Shown: positions 15,044-29,231, counted from the first letter of the stretch. The stretch is 36,875 nucleotides of DNA from Thermoplasmatota archaeon (GCA_029259015.1 JAPDJQ010000023.1:1-36875); one strand, 5' to 3'. Notes: generated by a model from the sequence alone, not told the origin. Numbers and translations: made by a program.

Positions 15044-15919
15044 ATGCTTGAAGTTGAAGTTGCTGGAATAAAAATGAAAAACCCTTTGATGCTTGCATCA
15101 GGCATTCTGGATTTAACCAAGGAAAGCATGGAGAAGTTTGGCGATGCTGGAGCTGTTGTAACAAAATCTGTTGGAATGGAAGAAAGAAAGGGATATAAAA
15201 ATCCTGTTTTCTGCGAGGTAGAATGCGGAATTTTAAATGCAATTGGACTTGCAAATCCCGGAATAGATGAATATCTGAAAGAAATAAATGGAATAAAAGT
15301 GGAAAATTTAATTGGAAGTATTTTTGGAAAAGATGAAAATGAATTCAGTCATCTTGCTAGAAAATTCACTCCTTATGTAAAAGCTATAGAAATGAACATG
15401 AGCTGTCCCCATGCAAAGAAAGTAGGGGCAGAATATCCAACAGAAGAAATAAAAGGAGCTGTTGAATCTGCCAAAAAAGCGAGGAAACCAGTATTTGTAA
15501 AACTTGGCATGGAAAATATTCTGGAAAGGGCAGAGAATGCTATAGAAGGAGGGGCTGATGCAATTGTCGCGATAAATAGCGTAAAGGCAATGGCAATAAA
15601 TGTAGATGTGGCAATGCCAGTACTGGGCAATAAAGTTGGCGGATATTCAGGCAGGGCAATAAAGCCTATAGGAGTAAGATGTGTTTATGAACTTGCCAGC
15701 AACTTTGATTTGCCGATTATTGGCGTAGGAGGCATATCAAAGGCAGAAGATGTTATAGAATATATGATGGCTGGAGCAAAGGCAGTACAAATTGGCACCG
15801 CCATATATTATGAAGGCGAAAAAATATTTGGCAAAATATGTCGTGATTTGGAAATTTGGCTTGACAAGCATGGATATACAAACATAAATGATGTTGTTGG
15901 CATGGCATTAAAAAAGTGA
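15044..15919 (+). CDS. pyrD: Dihydroorotate dehydrogenase, class 1B catalytic subunit
   Basis: A 291-residue FMN TIM barrel. Family marks are NPLMLASG (13-20), K41-S42, the catalytic-loop cysteine C121 in NMSCPH (118-123), GYSGRAIKPI in the phosphate-binding region and GVGGI near the FMN phosphate. The active-site Cys places it in class 1B, which passes electrons through PyrK to NAD. It oxidises dihydroorotate to orotate in pyrimidine synthesis. pyrK is not adjacent, so it must lie elsewhere or be replaced. It is transcribed alone, divergently from nop5 over a 29-bp gap. Confidence 0.94.
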   Translation: MLEVEVAGIKMKNPLMLASGILDLTKESMEKFGDAGAVVTKSVGMEERKGYKNPVFCEVECGILNAIGLANPGIDEYLKEINGIKVENLIGSIFGKDENEFSHLARKFTPYVKAIEMNMSCPHAKKVGAEYPTEEIKGAVESAKKARKPVFVKLGMENILERAENAIEGGADAIVAINSVKAMAINVDVAMPVLGNKVGGYSGRAIKPIGVRCVYELASNFDLPIIGVGGISKAEDVIEYMMAGAKAVQIGTAIYYEGEKIFGKICRDLEIWLDKHGYTNINDVVGMALKK

Positions 15920-15990
15920 AAAACTTAAAACAAAACATTACGCCCTCCTATTTCATTCGTTAATCTTATCGTTCATCCACTATCCACCAA

Positions 15991-16001
15991 ATTTTTAAAT
16001 A
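15991..16001 (+). promoter_or_regulatory. TATA box of the geranylgeranyl reductase gene
   Basis: The element atttttaaata is centred 25 nt before the ATG at 16022, which fits a leaderless transcript. Confidence 0.6.
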
Positions 16002-16021
16002 TCCAAATAAAAATAATACCA

Positions 16022-17053
16022 ATGGAAAAATGCGATGTTGCAATAGTAGGGGGAGGAATCGCCGGCTTAAGTGTTGCTAAATTTTTGGCAGAGAAAGGTA
16101 TACCTTTTATATTGCTGGAGGAGCATAACGATTTTTTTAAAAAGCCATGTGGCGAGGGGGTTATACAGAAAACAATGGGCTATGATTTTTATGAGCTATA
16201 TGGAAGCAAAAAAGGTGTTGAGAAGGAAATATGGGAAACAGTTATCTATACATCTTATGGAAAAATCTCTGTTGAAATGCCTATTGTAATGACAGATAAA
16301 AGAGATGTTGAGGCTGAGCTGGCGAGGCAGGCAAAAAAGGGCGGAGAAATAAGAATGGGGGAAAAGGTTGAAGATATAAAAGAGGGTATTTTGCTTCCGC
16401 AGCAGGTAAAGCCAAAAATAGTTATTGGAGCAGATGGAGTTTTTTCCACTGTAAGAAAATATGCTGGAATAAAAAAGCCAAAATGTGGGATGGCGGTGGA
16501 GGCATACAGCAAAGAAGTCGATCTGGACAATGAAAAATGCCATGTTATAATGAGGAAGGATGTTGTGAAATATGGCTATGCTTGGTATTTTCCAAAAAAG
16601 GATAAATGGAATATTGGTGTTGGCAGCTCAAAAAAGAAATATTTTAAAGAGAGTTTTGAAAAATTTAAGGAAAAGAATCCTGGAAGGGAATGGAGGGGAG
16701 CTTTCGTTCCCTTAGATAAACCTCTTAAATCATATGGTAAAAACGCTATTTTAATAGGGGATGCAGCAGCTCATGTTCTTGCTACTCTTGGGGCAGGGAT
16801 AACGACATCGATGATTGTGGCAAACATAGCTGCAGAACATATAGAAAAATGGGCAAAAAATGATTACAGAAATATAGAAGCAGCATTATTTGAAAAAGAA
16901 TGGAGAAAAACCCTGGGGAAATACCTTAAATATTCTTATTATGTTAAAACGTTCTTTTTTGATGTTGTGAAAAGTGAATATCTCCGTTATAAACTACTTG
17001 CAAAAATGTGCAGAGATACAACAGACTATTATAGGAAGATAATGAGGAAATAA
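16022..17053 (+). CDS. Geranylgeranyl reductase-family FAD oxidoreductase
   Basis: A 343-residue flavoprotein. It has an N-terminal Rossmann motif (VGGGIAG, 9-15), KPCGEGV (41-47, the active-site PCGG-like turn of this family), GADGVFSTVR in the middle and the C-terminal FAD motif LIGDAAAHVLATLGAGI. The YAWYFPKKDKWNIGVG segment is typical of geranylgeranyl reductases. These enzymes saturate the isoprenoid chains of archaeal ether lipids. Other members of the family act on different polyprenyl substrates, so the exact role is not proven. It is somewhat shorter than many relatives. It is transcribed alone, convergent with the RNA polymerase operon. Confidence 0.85.
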   Translation: MEKCDVAIVGGGIAGLSVAKFLAEKGIPFILLEEHNDFFKKPCGEGVIQKTMGYDFYELYGSKKGVEKEIWETVIYTSYGKISVEMPIVMTDKRDVEAELARQAKKGGEIRMGEKVEDIKEGILLPQQVKPKIVIGADGVFSTVRKYAGIKKPKCGMAVEAYSKEVDLDNEKCHVIMRKDVVKYGYAWYFPKKDKWNIGVGSSKKKYFKESFEKFKEKNPGREWRGAFVPLDKPLKSYGKNAILIGDAAAHVLATLGAGITTSMIVANIAAEHIEKWAKNDYRNIEAALFEKEWRKTLGKYLKYSYYVKTFFFDVVKSEYLRYKLLAKMCRDTTDYYRKIMRK

Positions 17054-17054
17054 G

Positions 17055-17066
17055 TAAAAAAAGAAG
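17055..17066 (-). terminator. T-tract terminator of the RNA polymerase operon
   Basis: On the minus strand, cttctttttttac begins about 10 nt after the nusA stop. Archaeal transcription commonly ends at such T runs. The same bases directly follow the geranylgeranyl reductase stop on the other strand. Confidence 0.45.
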
Positions 17067-17074
17067 ATCCGCAG

Positions 17075-17491
17075 TCACAATACTTTTATCTCTTCTATTC
17101 CGTGCTGCCTCTTTGCTATCTCCCTCAATATGTTGATATTTCTGCCTTCCTTACCTATCGCTTTTCCTTTATCTCTTGCATTCACAACAACACTTACTCT
17201 ATTCTCTTCTTCATTTATAACAATCTTTTCTAGTTTGAACGGCTTGAAGAGATTTATTATGAATTGTTTTTTATCATCATCATATTCGACGAATCTCACT
17301 TCTTTTTTGAAAATGCCTTCCAGCTTCTTTATATTTCTAGCTTCTTTTCCTATTGCTTTCCCCAATTTTCCCTTGCCCACAATAAAAGTTATTCTGTTAT
17401 CTCTTTCAATACAATCTATAATTGGCGTTCCTATAAGTACTTCAGCTACGGCAATATAATGCATTTCCTGCTGCGTCAGCTTTATCTTCAT
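17075..17491 (-). CDS. nusA: NusA-like transcription elongation protein (KH domains)
   Basis: A 138-residue protein made of two KH domains, with LGKAIGKEARN in the first (about 43-53) and KGKAIGKEGRN in the second (about 112-122). Archaeal NusA lacks the N-terminal polymerase-binding and S1 domains of bacterial NusA, and this length fits. It is thought to bind RNA and modulate elongation or termination. It follows rpl30e with 1 nt between the genes, as in many archaeal rpo operons. No rps12/rps7/EF genes follow; the operon ends here. Confidence 0.93.
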   Translation of the reverse strand: MKIKLTQQEMHYIAVAEVLIGTPIIDCIERDNRITFIVGKGKLGKAIGKEARNIKKLEGIFKKEVRFVEYDDDKKQFIINLFKPFKLEKIVINEEENRVSVVVNARDKGKAIGKEGRNINILREIAKRQHGIEEIKVL

Positions 17492-17492
17492 G

Positions 17493-21860
<4,368 letters not shown>

Positions 21861-24800
21861 TCACACCAACCTCCTCAATACTAGCTTTGGTTCAATAATA
21901 AGCGATTGAAGTTCCTCAAGCAATAACTTGAAGGCATAACTCATTTCAACTGGACTTATTTTTGCATCATCGCCGCAAAGCAGACATTTTAGGAAACCTC
22001 TTCTTGTTTTGAATGCAATGTGTCCGCAATTTTCGCAAACATATTGTATTGTCAAATCAGATTCTTCAAGAAGCCTTTCCTTTATTGTCATCGAAGCTCC
22101 ATGTCCAATAAGACAATCTCTTTCCATTTCTCCAAATCTTAAGCCTCCTTCCCTCGCTCTTCCTTCTGTTGGCTGCCTTGTTAATATCTGTACAGGTCCT
22201 CTGCTTCTGGCATGTATCTTACCTGCAACCATGTGATGAAGCTTCTGATAATAAATGACTCCTACGAAAATGTCAGCCACATACATCTTGCCTGTTTCGC
22301 CATCATAAAGAACTTCCTTGCCATTATGCTTGAAACCATTTTTCACCAGTGCATCTCTCAGCACCTTCTCCGGCTCTCCTGAAAATGGAGTGCCATCAAC
22401 AAATCTTCCTTCCATGGCTCCTACCTTTCCTCCTATCATCTCCAGCACATGACCAACTGTCATTCTGCTCGGAATTGCGTGAGGATTGATTATTAAATCT
22501 GGCACAATGCCGTCTTCTGTGAAAGGCATATCCTCTGGGTCAACAATTAAGCCCAGCACTCCTTTTTGTCCATGCTTTGAAGCAAATTTATCTCCAAGCT
22601 CTGGAACCCTTTCATCTCTCACCTTTATTTTCACCATTCTTGCTCCGTTTAGTGTTTCTGAAAGTACGACAGTATCAACAAATCCTTTTTCTCCATGTCT
22701 CACTGTTATGGAAGTTTCCCTTCTCTTTTGTGGCACGAGTACATCCGTTGGCTCTTCAAGGAAACGAGGTGGCGAAGTTTTTCCAATTAAAACATCTCCT
22801 CCCTTCACCTCGCACTCAGGAGTTATTATGCCATCCTCTGCCAGATGAATGTAAGCTTCCTCGCTCCTCACACCTCTACACTCTGGATCAGGAATTTCGA
22901 AGTGGTCCTCCTGTCCGCCAGGATAGCGTTGCTCCTCAGCGGCATAAGTTCTGAAGAATGTACTCCTTGCTAATCCTCTATCTATTGAAGCACGATTCAT
23001 AATCAAAGCATCTTCCATATTATAGCCATGATAGCTCAAAACAGCAACAACAAAATTCTGCCCGGCTGGGCGGCGGTGGAAGTTAATGTATTTGGCAGAA
23101 TAAGTTCTAACAATAGGCACTTGTGGATAATGAAGGAGATGGCCTCGCGTATCAGGTCTTTTTCTATAATTTGCTGCAGCGAATCCCAACGACTGCTTAC
23201 CCATTCCAGCTCCCATTGTAATACGGGGTGATGAATTATGTTCAGCATATGGAACTAAGCTCGCTCCTACGCCAAGAATGCAGAGAGGATCAATTTCCAT
23301 GTGAGTATGCTCTGGAGTTAAATCCTCCTCGCGCAAAGCAATATATGCATTTTCTTCCTCCTCAGTATCAATATATTCGATTACTCCCATATTTATTAAA
23401 TCGCTCCATGATAACTCGCCTCTTTTAACTTTCTCTCTCATTTCCTTGGTGTAAAGAAGCTTACCATTCTTGACAATAAACAGTGGCCTTCTAACCCTTC
23501 CTGGATCACAGTTTACAACTACATCATTGCTGTCCTCGTAATAGCATACATTTATTTCCTTATCAATTTCTCCTCTTCTCCTCCTTTCTCTTATTTCCTC
23601 AACAAGTTTCTTTCCATCAGGATGAATGCCAATTAAATCGCCATTTAAATAAACTCTTGCTCCCTTCAGCCCTTTCTTTACTTCCATAACTCCCATTTTA
23701 GTTAGTTCTTTTTCAACTTCTTCCTCAGGATATCCTTCAGAAATTTCAACAGTTAATGCTAAATTCTTCACTAGTCCACAGTTGGGCCCTTCTGGTGTTT
23801 CATTTGGACACAGTCTCCCCCAGTGTGTAGAGTGTAAGTCTCTTGCTTCAAAGTGTGGCTGAGAGCGAGTTAATGGGGAGGTAACCCTTCTCAAATGACT
23901 TATTGTGGATAGATTGGAAGTTCTATCAAGCAGTTGGCTTACGCCTGTTCTTCCACCAACCCAGTTGCCAGTAGCCATCGCATGATGAATGCGCTGGTCA
24001 AAAACATCCTGCCTTACATGAGGTTTTATTCTCAACTCCTCCAAATCTTTTCCTCTTGCATAAAGTCTTTCAAGTTGATATTTCAAATCCTTGCATAATG
24101 CAACGAAAGCCACTCTAAACAAATCCTCCATTAAGTCTCCAGCCAACTTAAGGCGTTTGTTGGCATAGTGGTCTTTATCATCTTCTCTTCTGTATCCAAG
24201 AGCCAATTCAAGCACAGCTTCTCCCATTCTTGCAAGGAAAATGCCTTTTCTTATTCGGTCTTTTGTTTCGTTTCCCAAGTGTGGCAGTATTGTTCTGTCC
24301 AGCAATTCTTTTACTCTCTCCCTTCTATATTCCTTTGCTTGCCCGCCTGCTATTTTCTTTCCAATGAAATCTATTGCTTCTTCCTCATTTGTTACTCCAT
24401 ATTCTTCTTCGCACGCCTCAATATTGGCGAGAACAAAAACTTCCGTTTCAGGGTATGAAGCCATATTGTCAAATATTGTTGGATTATCCAAACCGAGGGC
24501 TTTTAAAATAATTATAAGAGGAATCTGACTGGCAACGTTTGGTAAGGTGGTCATAAGCATGCCATCTTTTCTTTTCTCAACAACAATAAGGCTTCTGAAA
24601 CCTTCTTTCTGAGAGAAAACCTGGGCTGTTTCCACTTCATATCCATATCTGTTAGTTTTTTCTGTTAGCACTCTATTTGACGCCAGATCTTCCAGTGTTA
24701 TCAGAACCCTTTCTGTTCCGTTTATTATAAAATATCCTCCTGGGTCTAAAGGATCTTCCTGCAGTTCTATAAGTTTCTTTTCGTATTCCTCGTCATTTAA

Positions 24801-25235
24801 TTTTCTTCCAGCTTCCTCCTCCAGAACCTCCCTTGAAATATTGCATTTCTGAGACCTAACCATTATCGGAAGATGACCTATTTTTGCTTCTTCTGCCAAA
24901 TCATCTCTCACCTTGCCATCTATTACAGGAATAAATTCAAGAAAGACAGGCGCCTCATATGTTAAGTCTCTTAGCCTTGCTTCCATTGGTGTTATTGGAT
25001 GCTCCTCGCCTGTTGCTTCTTTCACCATCGGCTTTCCTACTCTTATTTTGCCCAGCTTGACTTTATATCCCTCTATCTCTGGATGTATGTATCCTCTTTC
25101 CAGTCCCTCGCCTTCTCCTATCCTTGTTGAATTTACTATGTTCTGCAGCCTTCTGTTCAGGAAATCGTTATAGGATGCTATTTGATGATTTACTATACTC
25201 CTCTCCCTATAAAATGCGTCTATTACTTCTCTCAT
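21861..25235 (-). CDS. rpoB: RNA polymerase subunit B (unsplit)
   Basis: An 1124-residue single-chain B subunit. It contains [15 protein letters not shown] (474-488), [17 protein letters not shown] (about 668-684), [11 protein letters not shown] (737-747), the GQKGVLG/hybrid-binding segment and a C-terminal zinc ribbon C1067-x2-C1070 and C1084-x2-C1087. In many methanogens and in haloarchaea B is split into B'' and B'; here it is intact, as in Thermoplasmata, Thermococcales and TACK archaea. Its start overlaps rpoH by 4 nt. Confidence 0.97.
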   Translation of the reverse strand: MREVIDAFYRERSIVNHQIASYNDFLNRRLQNIVNSTRIGEGEGLERGYIHPEIEGYKVKLGKIRVGKPMVKEATGEEHPITPMEARLRDLTYEAPVFLEFIPVIDGKVRDDLAEEAKIGHLPIMVRSQKCNISREVLEEEAGRKLNDEEYEKKLIELQEDPLDPGGYFIINGTERVLITLEDLASNRVLTEKTNRYGYEVETAQVFSQKEGFRSLIVVEKRKDGMLMTTLPNVASQIPLIIILKALGLDNPTIFDNMASYPETEVFVLANIEACEEEYGVTNEEEAIDFIGKKIAGGQAKEYRRERVKELLDRTILPHLGNETKDRIRKGIFLARMGEAVLELALGYRREDDKDHYANKRLKLAGDLMEDLFRVAFVALCKDLKYQLERLYARGKDLEELRIKPHVRQDVFDQRIHHAMATGNWVGGRTGVSQLLDRTSNLSTISHLRRVTSPLTRSQPHFEARDLHSTHWGRLCPNETPEGPNCGLVKNLALTVEISEGYPEEEVEKELTKMGVMEVKKGLKGARVYLNGDLIGIHPDGKKLVEEIRERRRRGEIDKEINVCYYEDSNDVVVNCDPGRVRRPLFIVKNGKLLYTKEMREKVKRGELSWSDLINMGVIEYIDTEEEENAYIALREEDLTPEHTHMEIDPLCILGVGASLVPYAEHNSSPRITMGAGMGKQSLGFAAANYRKRPDTRGHLLHYPQVPIVRTYSAKYINFHRRPAGQNFVVAVLSYHGYNMEDALIMNRASIDRGLARSTFFRTYAAEEQRYPGGQEDHFEIPDPECRGVRSEEAYIHLAEDGIITPECEVKGGDVLIGKTSPPRFLEEPTDVLVPQKRRETSITVRHGEKGFVDTVVLSETLNGARMVKIKVRDERVPELGDKFASKHGQKGVLGLIVDPEDMPFTEDGIVPDLIINPHAIPSRMTVGHVLEMIGGKVGAMEGRFVDGTPFSGEPEKVLRDALVKNGFKHNGKEVLYDGETGKMYVADIFVGVIYYQKLHHMVAGKIHARSRGPVQILTRQPTEGRAREGGLRFGEMERDCLIGHGASMTIKERLLEESDLTIQYVCENCGHIAFKTRRGFLKCLLCGDDAKISPVEMSYAFKLLLEELQSLIIEPKLVLRRLV

Positions 25236-25474
25236 ATTATCTCCTTACTCACAACACGATAAGCGACACTTATACCAGCAGTAGGACTTTTCCTTATTAT
25301 TTTAATTACATCTCCCTCCTTCGCATTTATGGCTTTTGCCACAGGGTCATCAATGCGGATGCGAGGGAGTTGTTCTTTTTTAATATTATATGTTTTGAGC
25401 AGTTTTTCAACTTCCTCTTCTGATAAAATCTCATGATGCGGCACGAGCTCATGCTTTAGTATATCTATCTTCAT
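25232..25474 (-). CDS. rpoH: RNA polymerase subunit H (Rpb5 C-terminal homologue)
   Basis: An 80-residue protein matching archaeal Rpo[22 protein letters not shown] at the N-terminus, then [32 protein letters not shown] and the YRVV end. It contacts downstream DNA in the polymerase jaw. It is the first gene of the rpoH-rpoB-rpoA1-rpoA2-rpl30e-nusA operon. An AT-rich TATA-like element at 25502-25515 lies about 34 nt before the ATG, so a leader of about 10 nt is likely. Confidence 0.96.
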   Translation of the reverse strand: MKIDILKHELVPHHEILSEEEVEKLLKTYNIKKEQLPRIRIDDPVAKAINAKEGDVIKIIRKSPTAGISVAYRVVSKEII

Positions 25475-25523
25475 TTTTCTACCCCTATATTATTATCTCG
25501 CATATTTTAATTTTTGGGTCATA

Positions 25524-25627
25524 CGGGCCTGAGGGGATTTTCTAGCTGCTTGCCTCGCAAGCAGGCATTCGAACCCCTGGCCACCTGGTTAAAAGCCAGG
25601 TGCTCTACCTAGCTGAGCTACAGGCCC
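25524..25627 (-). tRNA. trnK: tRNA-Lys (anticodon UUU) interrupted in the T loop
   Basis: Read on the minus strand, the gene has acceptor stem GGGCCTG/CAGGCCC with discriminator G, D stem GCTC/GAGC, anticodon stem CCTGG/CCAGG with loop CTTTTAA (anticodon TTT), and variable loop TGGCC. The T stem is AGGGG/CCCCT, but the T loop is split: TTCGAA, then 30 extra bases, then T. Removing 25538-25567 leaves a perfect 74-nt tRNA-Lys with T arm AGGGG-TTCGAAT-CCCCT. CCA is not encoded. Exon 1 is 25568-25627 and exon 2 is 25524-25537. The exact junction can slide by up to three bases because AAT occurs at both ends. Confidence 0.9.
25538..25567 (-). other. Putative non-canonical tRNA intron (about position 59/60)
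   Basis: The 30-nt insert carries its own hairpin: CTGCTTGC (25564-25557) pairs perfectly with GCAAGCAG (25553-25546) around a GAG loop. Between this hairpin and the T stem, TTC of the 5' exon can pair with GAA of the intron, followed by a 3-nt AAT bulge before CCCCT. This approximates a relaxed bulge-helix-bulge, the substrate of the archaeal splicing endonuclease. The 5' side is not a strict bulge. Confidence 0.7.
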
Positions 25628-25652
25628 TTCCCCACTGTTGCATATACCGCCC

Positions 25653-25661
25653 AATATAAAT
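25653..25661 (-). promoter_or_regulatory. TATA box of tRNA-Lys
   Basis: The minus-strand atttatatt lies about 30 nt upstream of the mature 5' end, as expected for a tRNA gene with a few-base leader. Confidence 0.45.
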
Positions 25662-25760
25662 TTTTTTCTATTAAAGTATGGAAATTTGGCATAATATTAA
25701 ACTTATATAAAATGCGATATCTGGCGATAACTATTTAAAATTCGTTTATATAATATTTTC

Positions 25761-25765
25761 GGAGG
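25761..25765 (+). promoter_or_regulatory. Strong ribosome binding site of the BNR surface protein
   Basis: A perfect GGAGG sits 7 nt before the ATG at 25773. Most isolated genes here look leaderless, so a full binding site behind several AT-rich boxes (25702-25754) suggests a specially well-translated mRNA. Confidence 0.6.
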
Positions 25766-25772
25766 CATAAAA

Positions 25773-27389
25773 ATGAAGAAAAAAGCGATATTAGTTGGGA
25801 TATTGGTTATAGCAATGGCATTAAGTGCAGTGAACTTTGGAGAGGCAAGCGAGGGCAATGAAGCGCCCTTCAAGGATGCAGTTAAGGTCACGCCAAATAT
25901 TTTGAGGCTGGGAGAGACAGCAATGCTGAATCAGGGGAATGTTTTGATTACGCCAAATAGCCCCGAAGAGGATATTTTGCCAGCTATCACGGTAGATGGC
26001 AATGGCAAGATCGGTGTTACATGGACACATGAAATATCAGCAATAGAATCAGACATAGGCCTTGCATACTCTACAGATAACGGCGAAACATGGGTGTCGA
26101 ATGTTGTTTCATTAGAGGGATTCCAGTATTATGCAGACATGGCATATGTCACAGGTAGCAAATATGAAGGGGGCGGCGATTTTGATGGATTCTGGGGAAT
26201 ATGTCTAGATACATCTACAGAGAGCGGACAGTTCTGGATGATTTCTGATATAACAGATGAGTCCACATATGAATTCTATTCCTTCACTGAAGGTGCTTTG
26301 CCAGGAGCAACATATGCAAGCATAGAAGATGATACATGGTATCCAATGACTTACTTCGAGGGTATTGTTGGGCCTGTGCACTTTTACATTGATGATGACC
26401 AGAACATGAACCAGGGAATAATGTTATTCTGGATGGGTGGAGATTTATCCGGATATGTATATAACTGGGATGCTGAAAGCGTGCTTGATACTGCTCCAGC
26501 TCAGGATCCAGATATGGCATGCATACATGACAGCGACCCAGCATGGACCGAGAATGATTTCTTCTACATAGTTTGTCAGCACAATAATGAGGATACAGGA
26601 AAAGCTGAAATTGTATATAAGAGATGCGTTCCTGTTCAGGAGGCAGATATTGAATTTGTTGCAGAACAATATTATTTAGTCAGTGGCGATTTCGATGCCG
26701 CTCATCCAGACATTGATGCATCTGGAAGCAATGTAGTTGTTGTTTTCATGAGCAACGATAACGTCTATGGAGACTGGGACATAAAATGTGCTTACAGCAG
26801 TGATTATGGCAAGACATGGGAGATAAGTGATGTTGCAGCAGAGCATCCAGTAGATGAAACATATCCTGCTGTATATCTTGCAGGAAACACTGTCTATTGT
26901 ATATACATAAAGGAGGGCAATCTTTACTTGGTAAAATCAACAGATGGCGGAGCAACTTGGGAGGAGCCAGAGCAGATAAATGAAGTGGATGGAACAGTTG
27001 TCGCAGAAGAAAACGCTGCTGACATATGCAGTAAGGGCATAGTATGGACAGATAACAGAAATGGAAATAAAGACATTTACTTCGCTCCATTACCAGCACC
27101 AATAATAACAATAGGCATTTCAGGAGGATTTGGAGTCAAAGCAACAATAAGCAATGAAGGAACAGAAGCAGCAGAAAATCTAGCATGGAGCGTTGATTTA
27201 TCTGGTGCAGTATTCATAGGCAAGCATGCTGAAGGAACAATCGATACACTAAATCCAGGAGAGAGCGTAACAGTAGGTCCAGGATTAGTATTTGGAATAG
27301 GGCCAACAACAATAACAGTAAATGCAGGAGGAGTAACAGCAACAGCAAGCGGCTTCGTGCTTGGCCCATTGGTGCTTGGCGTGAGCTAA
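25773..27389 (+). CDS. Secreted BNR/Asp-box repeat surface protein, probably abundant
   Basis: A 538-residue exported protein with a signal peptide (about 1-25). The main body (about 60-440) is rich in Asp, Trp and Tyr and has three Asp boxes of the sialidase/BNR type: STDNGETW (100-107), SDYGKTW (343-349) and STDGGATW (389-396). It is probably a beta-propeller. I do not see the full catalytic set of a sialidase, so no enzyme activity is claimed. The last ~95 residues form a CARDB-like beta domain (about 445-525) ending in ASGFVLGPLVLGVS, a hydrophobic tail without a basic end. The good ribosome binding site and the T-rich terminator suggest a highly expressed monocistronic gene. Confidence 0.8.
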   Translation: MKKKAILVGILVIAMALSAVNFGEASEGNEAPFKDAVKVTPNILRLGETAMLNQGNVLITPNSPEEDILPAITVDGNGKIGVTWTHEISAIESDIGLAYSTDNGETWVSNVVSLEGFQYYADMAYVTGSKYEGGGDFDGFWGICLDTSTESGQFWMISDITDESTYEFYSFTEGALPGATYASIEDDTWYPMTYFEGIVGPVHFYIDDDQNMNQGIMLFWMGGDLSGYVYNWDAESVLDTAPAQDPDMACIHDSDPAWTENDFFYIVCQHNNEDTGKAEIVYKRCVPVQEADIEFVAEQYYLVSGDFDAAHPDIDASGSNVVVVFMSNDNVYGDWDIKCAYSSDYGKTWEISDVAAEHPVDETYPAVYLAGNTVYCIYIKEGNLYLVKSTDGGATWEEPEQINEVDGTVVAEENAADICSKGIVWTDNRNGNKDIYFAPLPAPIITIGISGGFGVKATISNEGTEAAENLAWSVDLSGAVFIGKHAEGTIDTLNPGESVTVGPGLVFGIGPTTITVNAGGVTATASGFVLGPLVLGVS

Positions 27390-27435
27390 CTCCTCTCTTT
27401 TTCTTCCTTTTTATATTTCTTGAATTTTGTTTGAT
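27390..27435 (+). terminator. T-rich terminator of the BNR protein gene
   Basis: Repeated T runs (ttttt, ttttt, tttt, tttttt) begin right after the stop and continue for about 60 nt, a typical archaeal multi-T terminator. Confidence 0.5.
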
Positions 27436-27555
27436 TTTTTAATTGTATTTGCTGAAATTGATAAAAAACAGCAGTAACTTTTCCATTTTTGCATATCGAA
27501 AAATTCTGTGTGAAAAGATTTAAGTTTTGATTTTGATTACAGCAGTGGTGATTTG

Positions 27556-28902
27556 ATGGAGAAGAAGGTAACAGTTGAGGAGTTGTTAGAAAAAGCGAAA
27601 AAACCCGCTCAGGATGCAATGAAATTACATCCTTTTTATAAAGGAAAAATACAGATAATGCCAAAATGCGCTGTAAGAAGTTATGATGATTTTGCTATAT
27701 GGTATACTCCTGGCGTGGCTGAGCCATGCAAGGATATTGCCAAAAACCCTGAGAGAGTTTTTGATCACACAAACAAAGGGAATTATGTTGCAGTCATAAG
27801 TGATGGCACTCGTGTTCTTGGCTTGGGAGATATCGGCCCATTAGCAGGCTTGCCTGTAATGGAAGGAAAAGCCCTGCTTTTCAAATATCTTGGAGGCGTA
27901 GATGCATTTCCTGTAATGATAGATACAAAAGATCCTGATGAGTTCATTCAGGCAGTTAAGTGGGTAGCCCCAACATTTGGAGGAATAAATCTTGAAGATA
28001 TAGCGTCACCTAAATGCTTCTATATTTTAGATAGGCTGAGAGAAGAGCTTGATATTCCTGTATGGCACGATGATCAGCAAGGAACAGCCGCAATAACTCT
28101 TGCTGGAATAATAAATGGACTTAAAGTAGTTGGCAAAAAACTCAATGAGGTGACATATTCTATTATTGGAGCTGGGGCAGCCAATATATGTTTGATAAGG
28201 ACATTGATAAAGGCTGGTGTACCACCCGGCAATATAATAGCTGTTGATTCAAAGGGAATACTTCATCCAAACAGGGAAGATATAGAAGAACTCAAAGAAA
28301 AAAATCCTTACAAATATGAAATTGCAATGAAGACAAATGCTGAAGGTAGAACAGGAGGCATTCCAGAGGCAATAAAAGGAACAGATGTATGCGTAGCTGC
28401 TTCAAAGCCTGGTCCTGGCACCATAAAGAAGGAATGGGTTGCTGAAATGAATGATGATGCAGTAATGTTTGCTGAAGCAAATCCCATTCCAGAGATATGG
28501 CCATGGGAAGCTAAAGAAGCAGGAGTGAGAGTATTTGGAACAGGAAGAAGCGATTTTCCAAACCAAGTTAACAATAGCCTTGGCTTTCCAGGCATATTCA
28601 GGGGAACTTTAGATGTAAGGGCTAAGACAATAACAGATGAAATGCATATTGCAGCAGCATACGCCATAGCAGAAGTAGCAGAAAAGAAAGGGCTTAGCGA
28701 GGATTATATTGTGCCAACAATGGATGATTGGGAAGTTTTTCCATATGAAGCGGCAGCTGTGGCAATGAAAGCAATAGAGCAGGGAATAGCAAGAAGGAAG
28801 CTAAGCAGACAGGAAGTATATGAAATGGCAGAGGAAACAATAAAACTTGCCAGAGAGCAGACACAGGCATTAATGAAACACGGGTTCATAAAAGTCCCAT
28901 GA
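27556..28902 (+). CDS. Malic enzyme (malate dehydrogenase, oxaloacetate-decarboxylating)
   Basis: A 448-residue cytoplasmic enzyme converting malate to pyruvate, CO2 and NAD(P)H. It has YTPGVAEPC (50-58), the metal/substrate segment [11 protein letters not shown], the family signature [12 protein letters not shown] (167-178) and the dinucleotide-binding GAGAAN (205-210). There is no C-terminal phosphotransacetylase domain. A TTG at 27553 precedes the ATG in frame. The ATG at 27556 is preferred because GGTGAT (27547-27552) can serve as the ribosome binding site. Its stop overlaps the DUF167 gene start by 4 nt (ATGA). Confidence 0.95.
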   Translation: MEKKVTVEELLEKAKKPAQDAMKLHPFYKGKIQIMPKCAVRSYDDFAIWYTPGVAEPCKDIAKNPERVFDHTNKGNYVAVISDGTRVLGLGDIGPLAGLPVMEGKALLFKYLGGVDAFPVMIDTKDPDEFIQAVKWVAPTFGGINLEDIASPKCFYILDRLREELDIPVWHDDQQGTAAITLAGIINGLKVVGKKLNEVTYSIIGAGAANICLIRTLIKAGVPPGNIIAVDSKGILHPNREDIEELKEKNPYKYEIAMKTNAEGRTGGIPEAIKGTDVCVAASKPGPGTIKKEWVAEMNDDAVMFAEANPIPEIWPWEAKEAGVRVFGTGRSDFPNQVNNSLGFPGIFRGTLDVRAKTITDEMHIAAAYAIAEVAEKKGLSEDYIVPTMDDWEVFPYEAAAVAMKAIEQGIARRKLSRQEVYEMAEETIKLAREQTQALMKHGFIKVP

Positions 28903-29231
28903 AAGATGCCATAGAAGAGAGCCAGGAAGGAAGTATAATTCATATAAAGGTGAAGATAGGCAATAAAAATAGATTTCCTGCAGGATATGATGAATGGAGG
29001 CATAGGATAGAAATTGAAATTGATGAAGAGCCAGTGAAAGGAAAGGCGAATAGAAAGATAGTTGAAATATTGGCAGCCTATTTCAATCTGAAAAAAGAAG
29101 ATATAGAGATAATACATGGAAAAAAATCAAGGGAAAAAGAGATTTTAGTAAAAAAGAAAAAGGATGAAGTATTGCATATATTGAAAAATGGATTGCAGGG
29201 TAGCGCTGGAGGAAATAGAAAAGGCAATTGA
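28899..29231 (+). CDS. DUF167/UPF0235 (YggU) family protein
   Basis: A 110-residue protein. It has the family core IHIKVKIGNKNRFPAGYDEWRHRIEIEIDEEPVKGKANRKIVEILAAYF, followed by the KKEDIEIIHGKKSREKEILV strand-helix pattern. The function is unknown. Bacterial and archaeal members are small alpha/beta proteins. It is translationally coupled to malic enzyme upstream, and the Toprim gene begins within its last 44 bases. The C-terminal ~12 residues after ILKNG are probably unstructured. Confidence 0.85.
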   Translation: MKDAIEESQEGSIIHIKVKIGNKNRFPAGYDEWRHRIEIEIDEEPVKGKANRKIVEILAAYFNLKKEDIEIIHGKKSREKEILVKKKKDEVLHILKNGLQGSAGGNRKGN

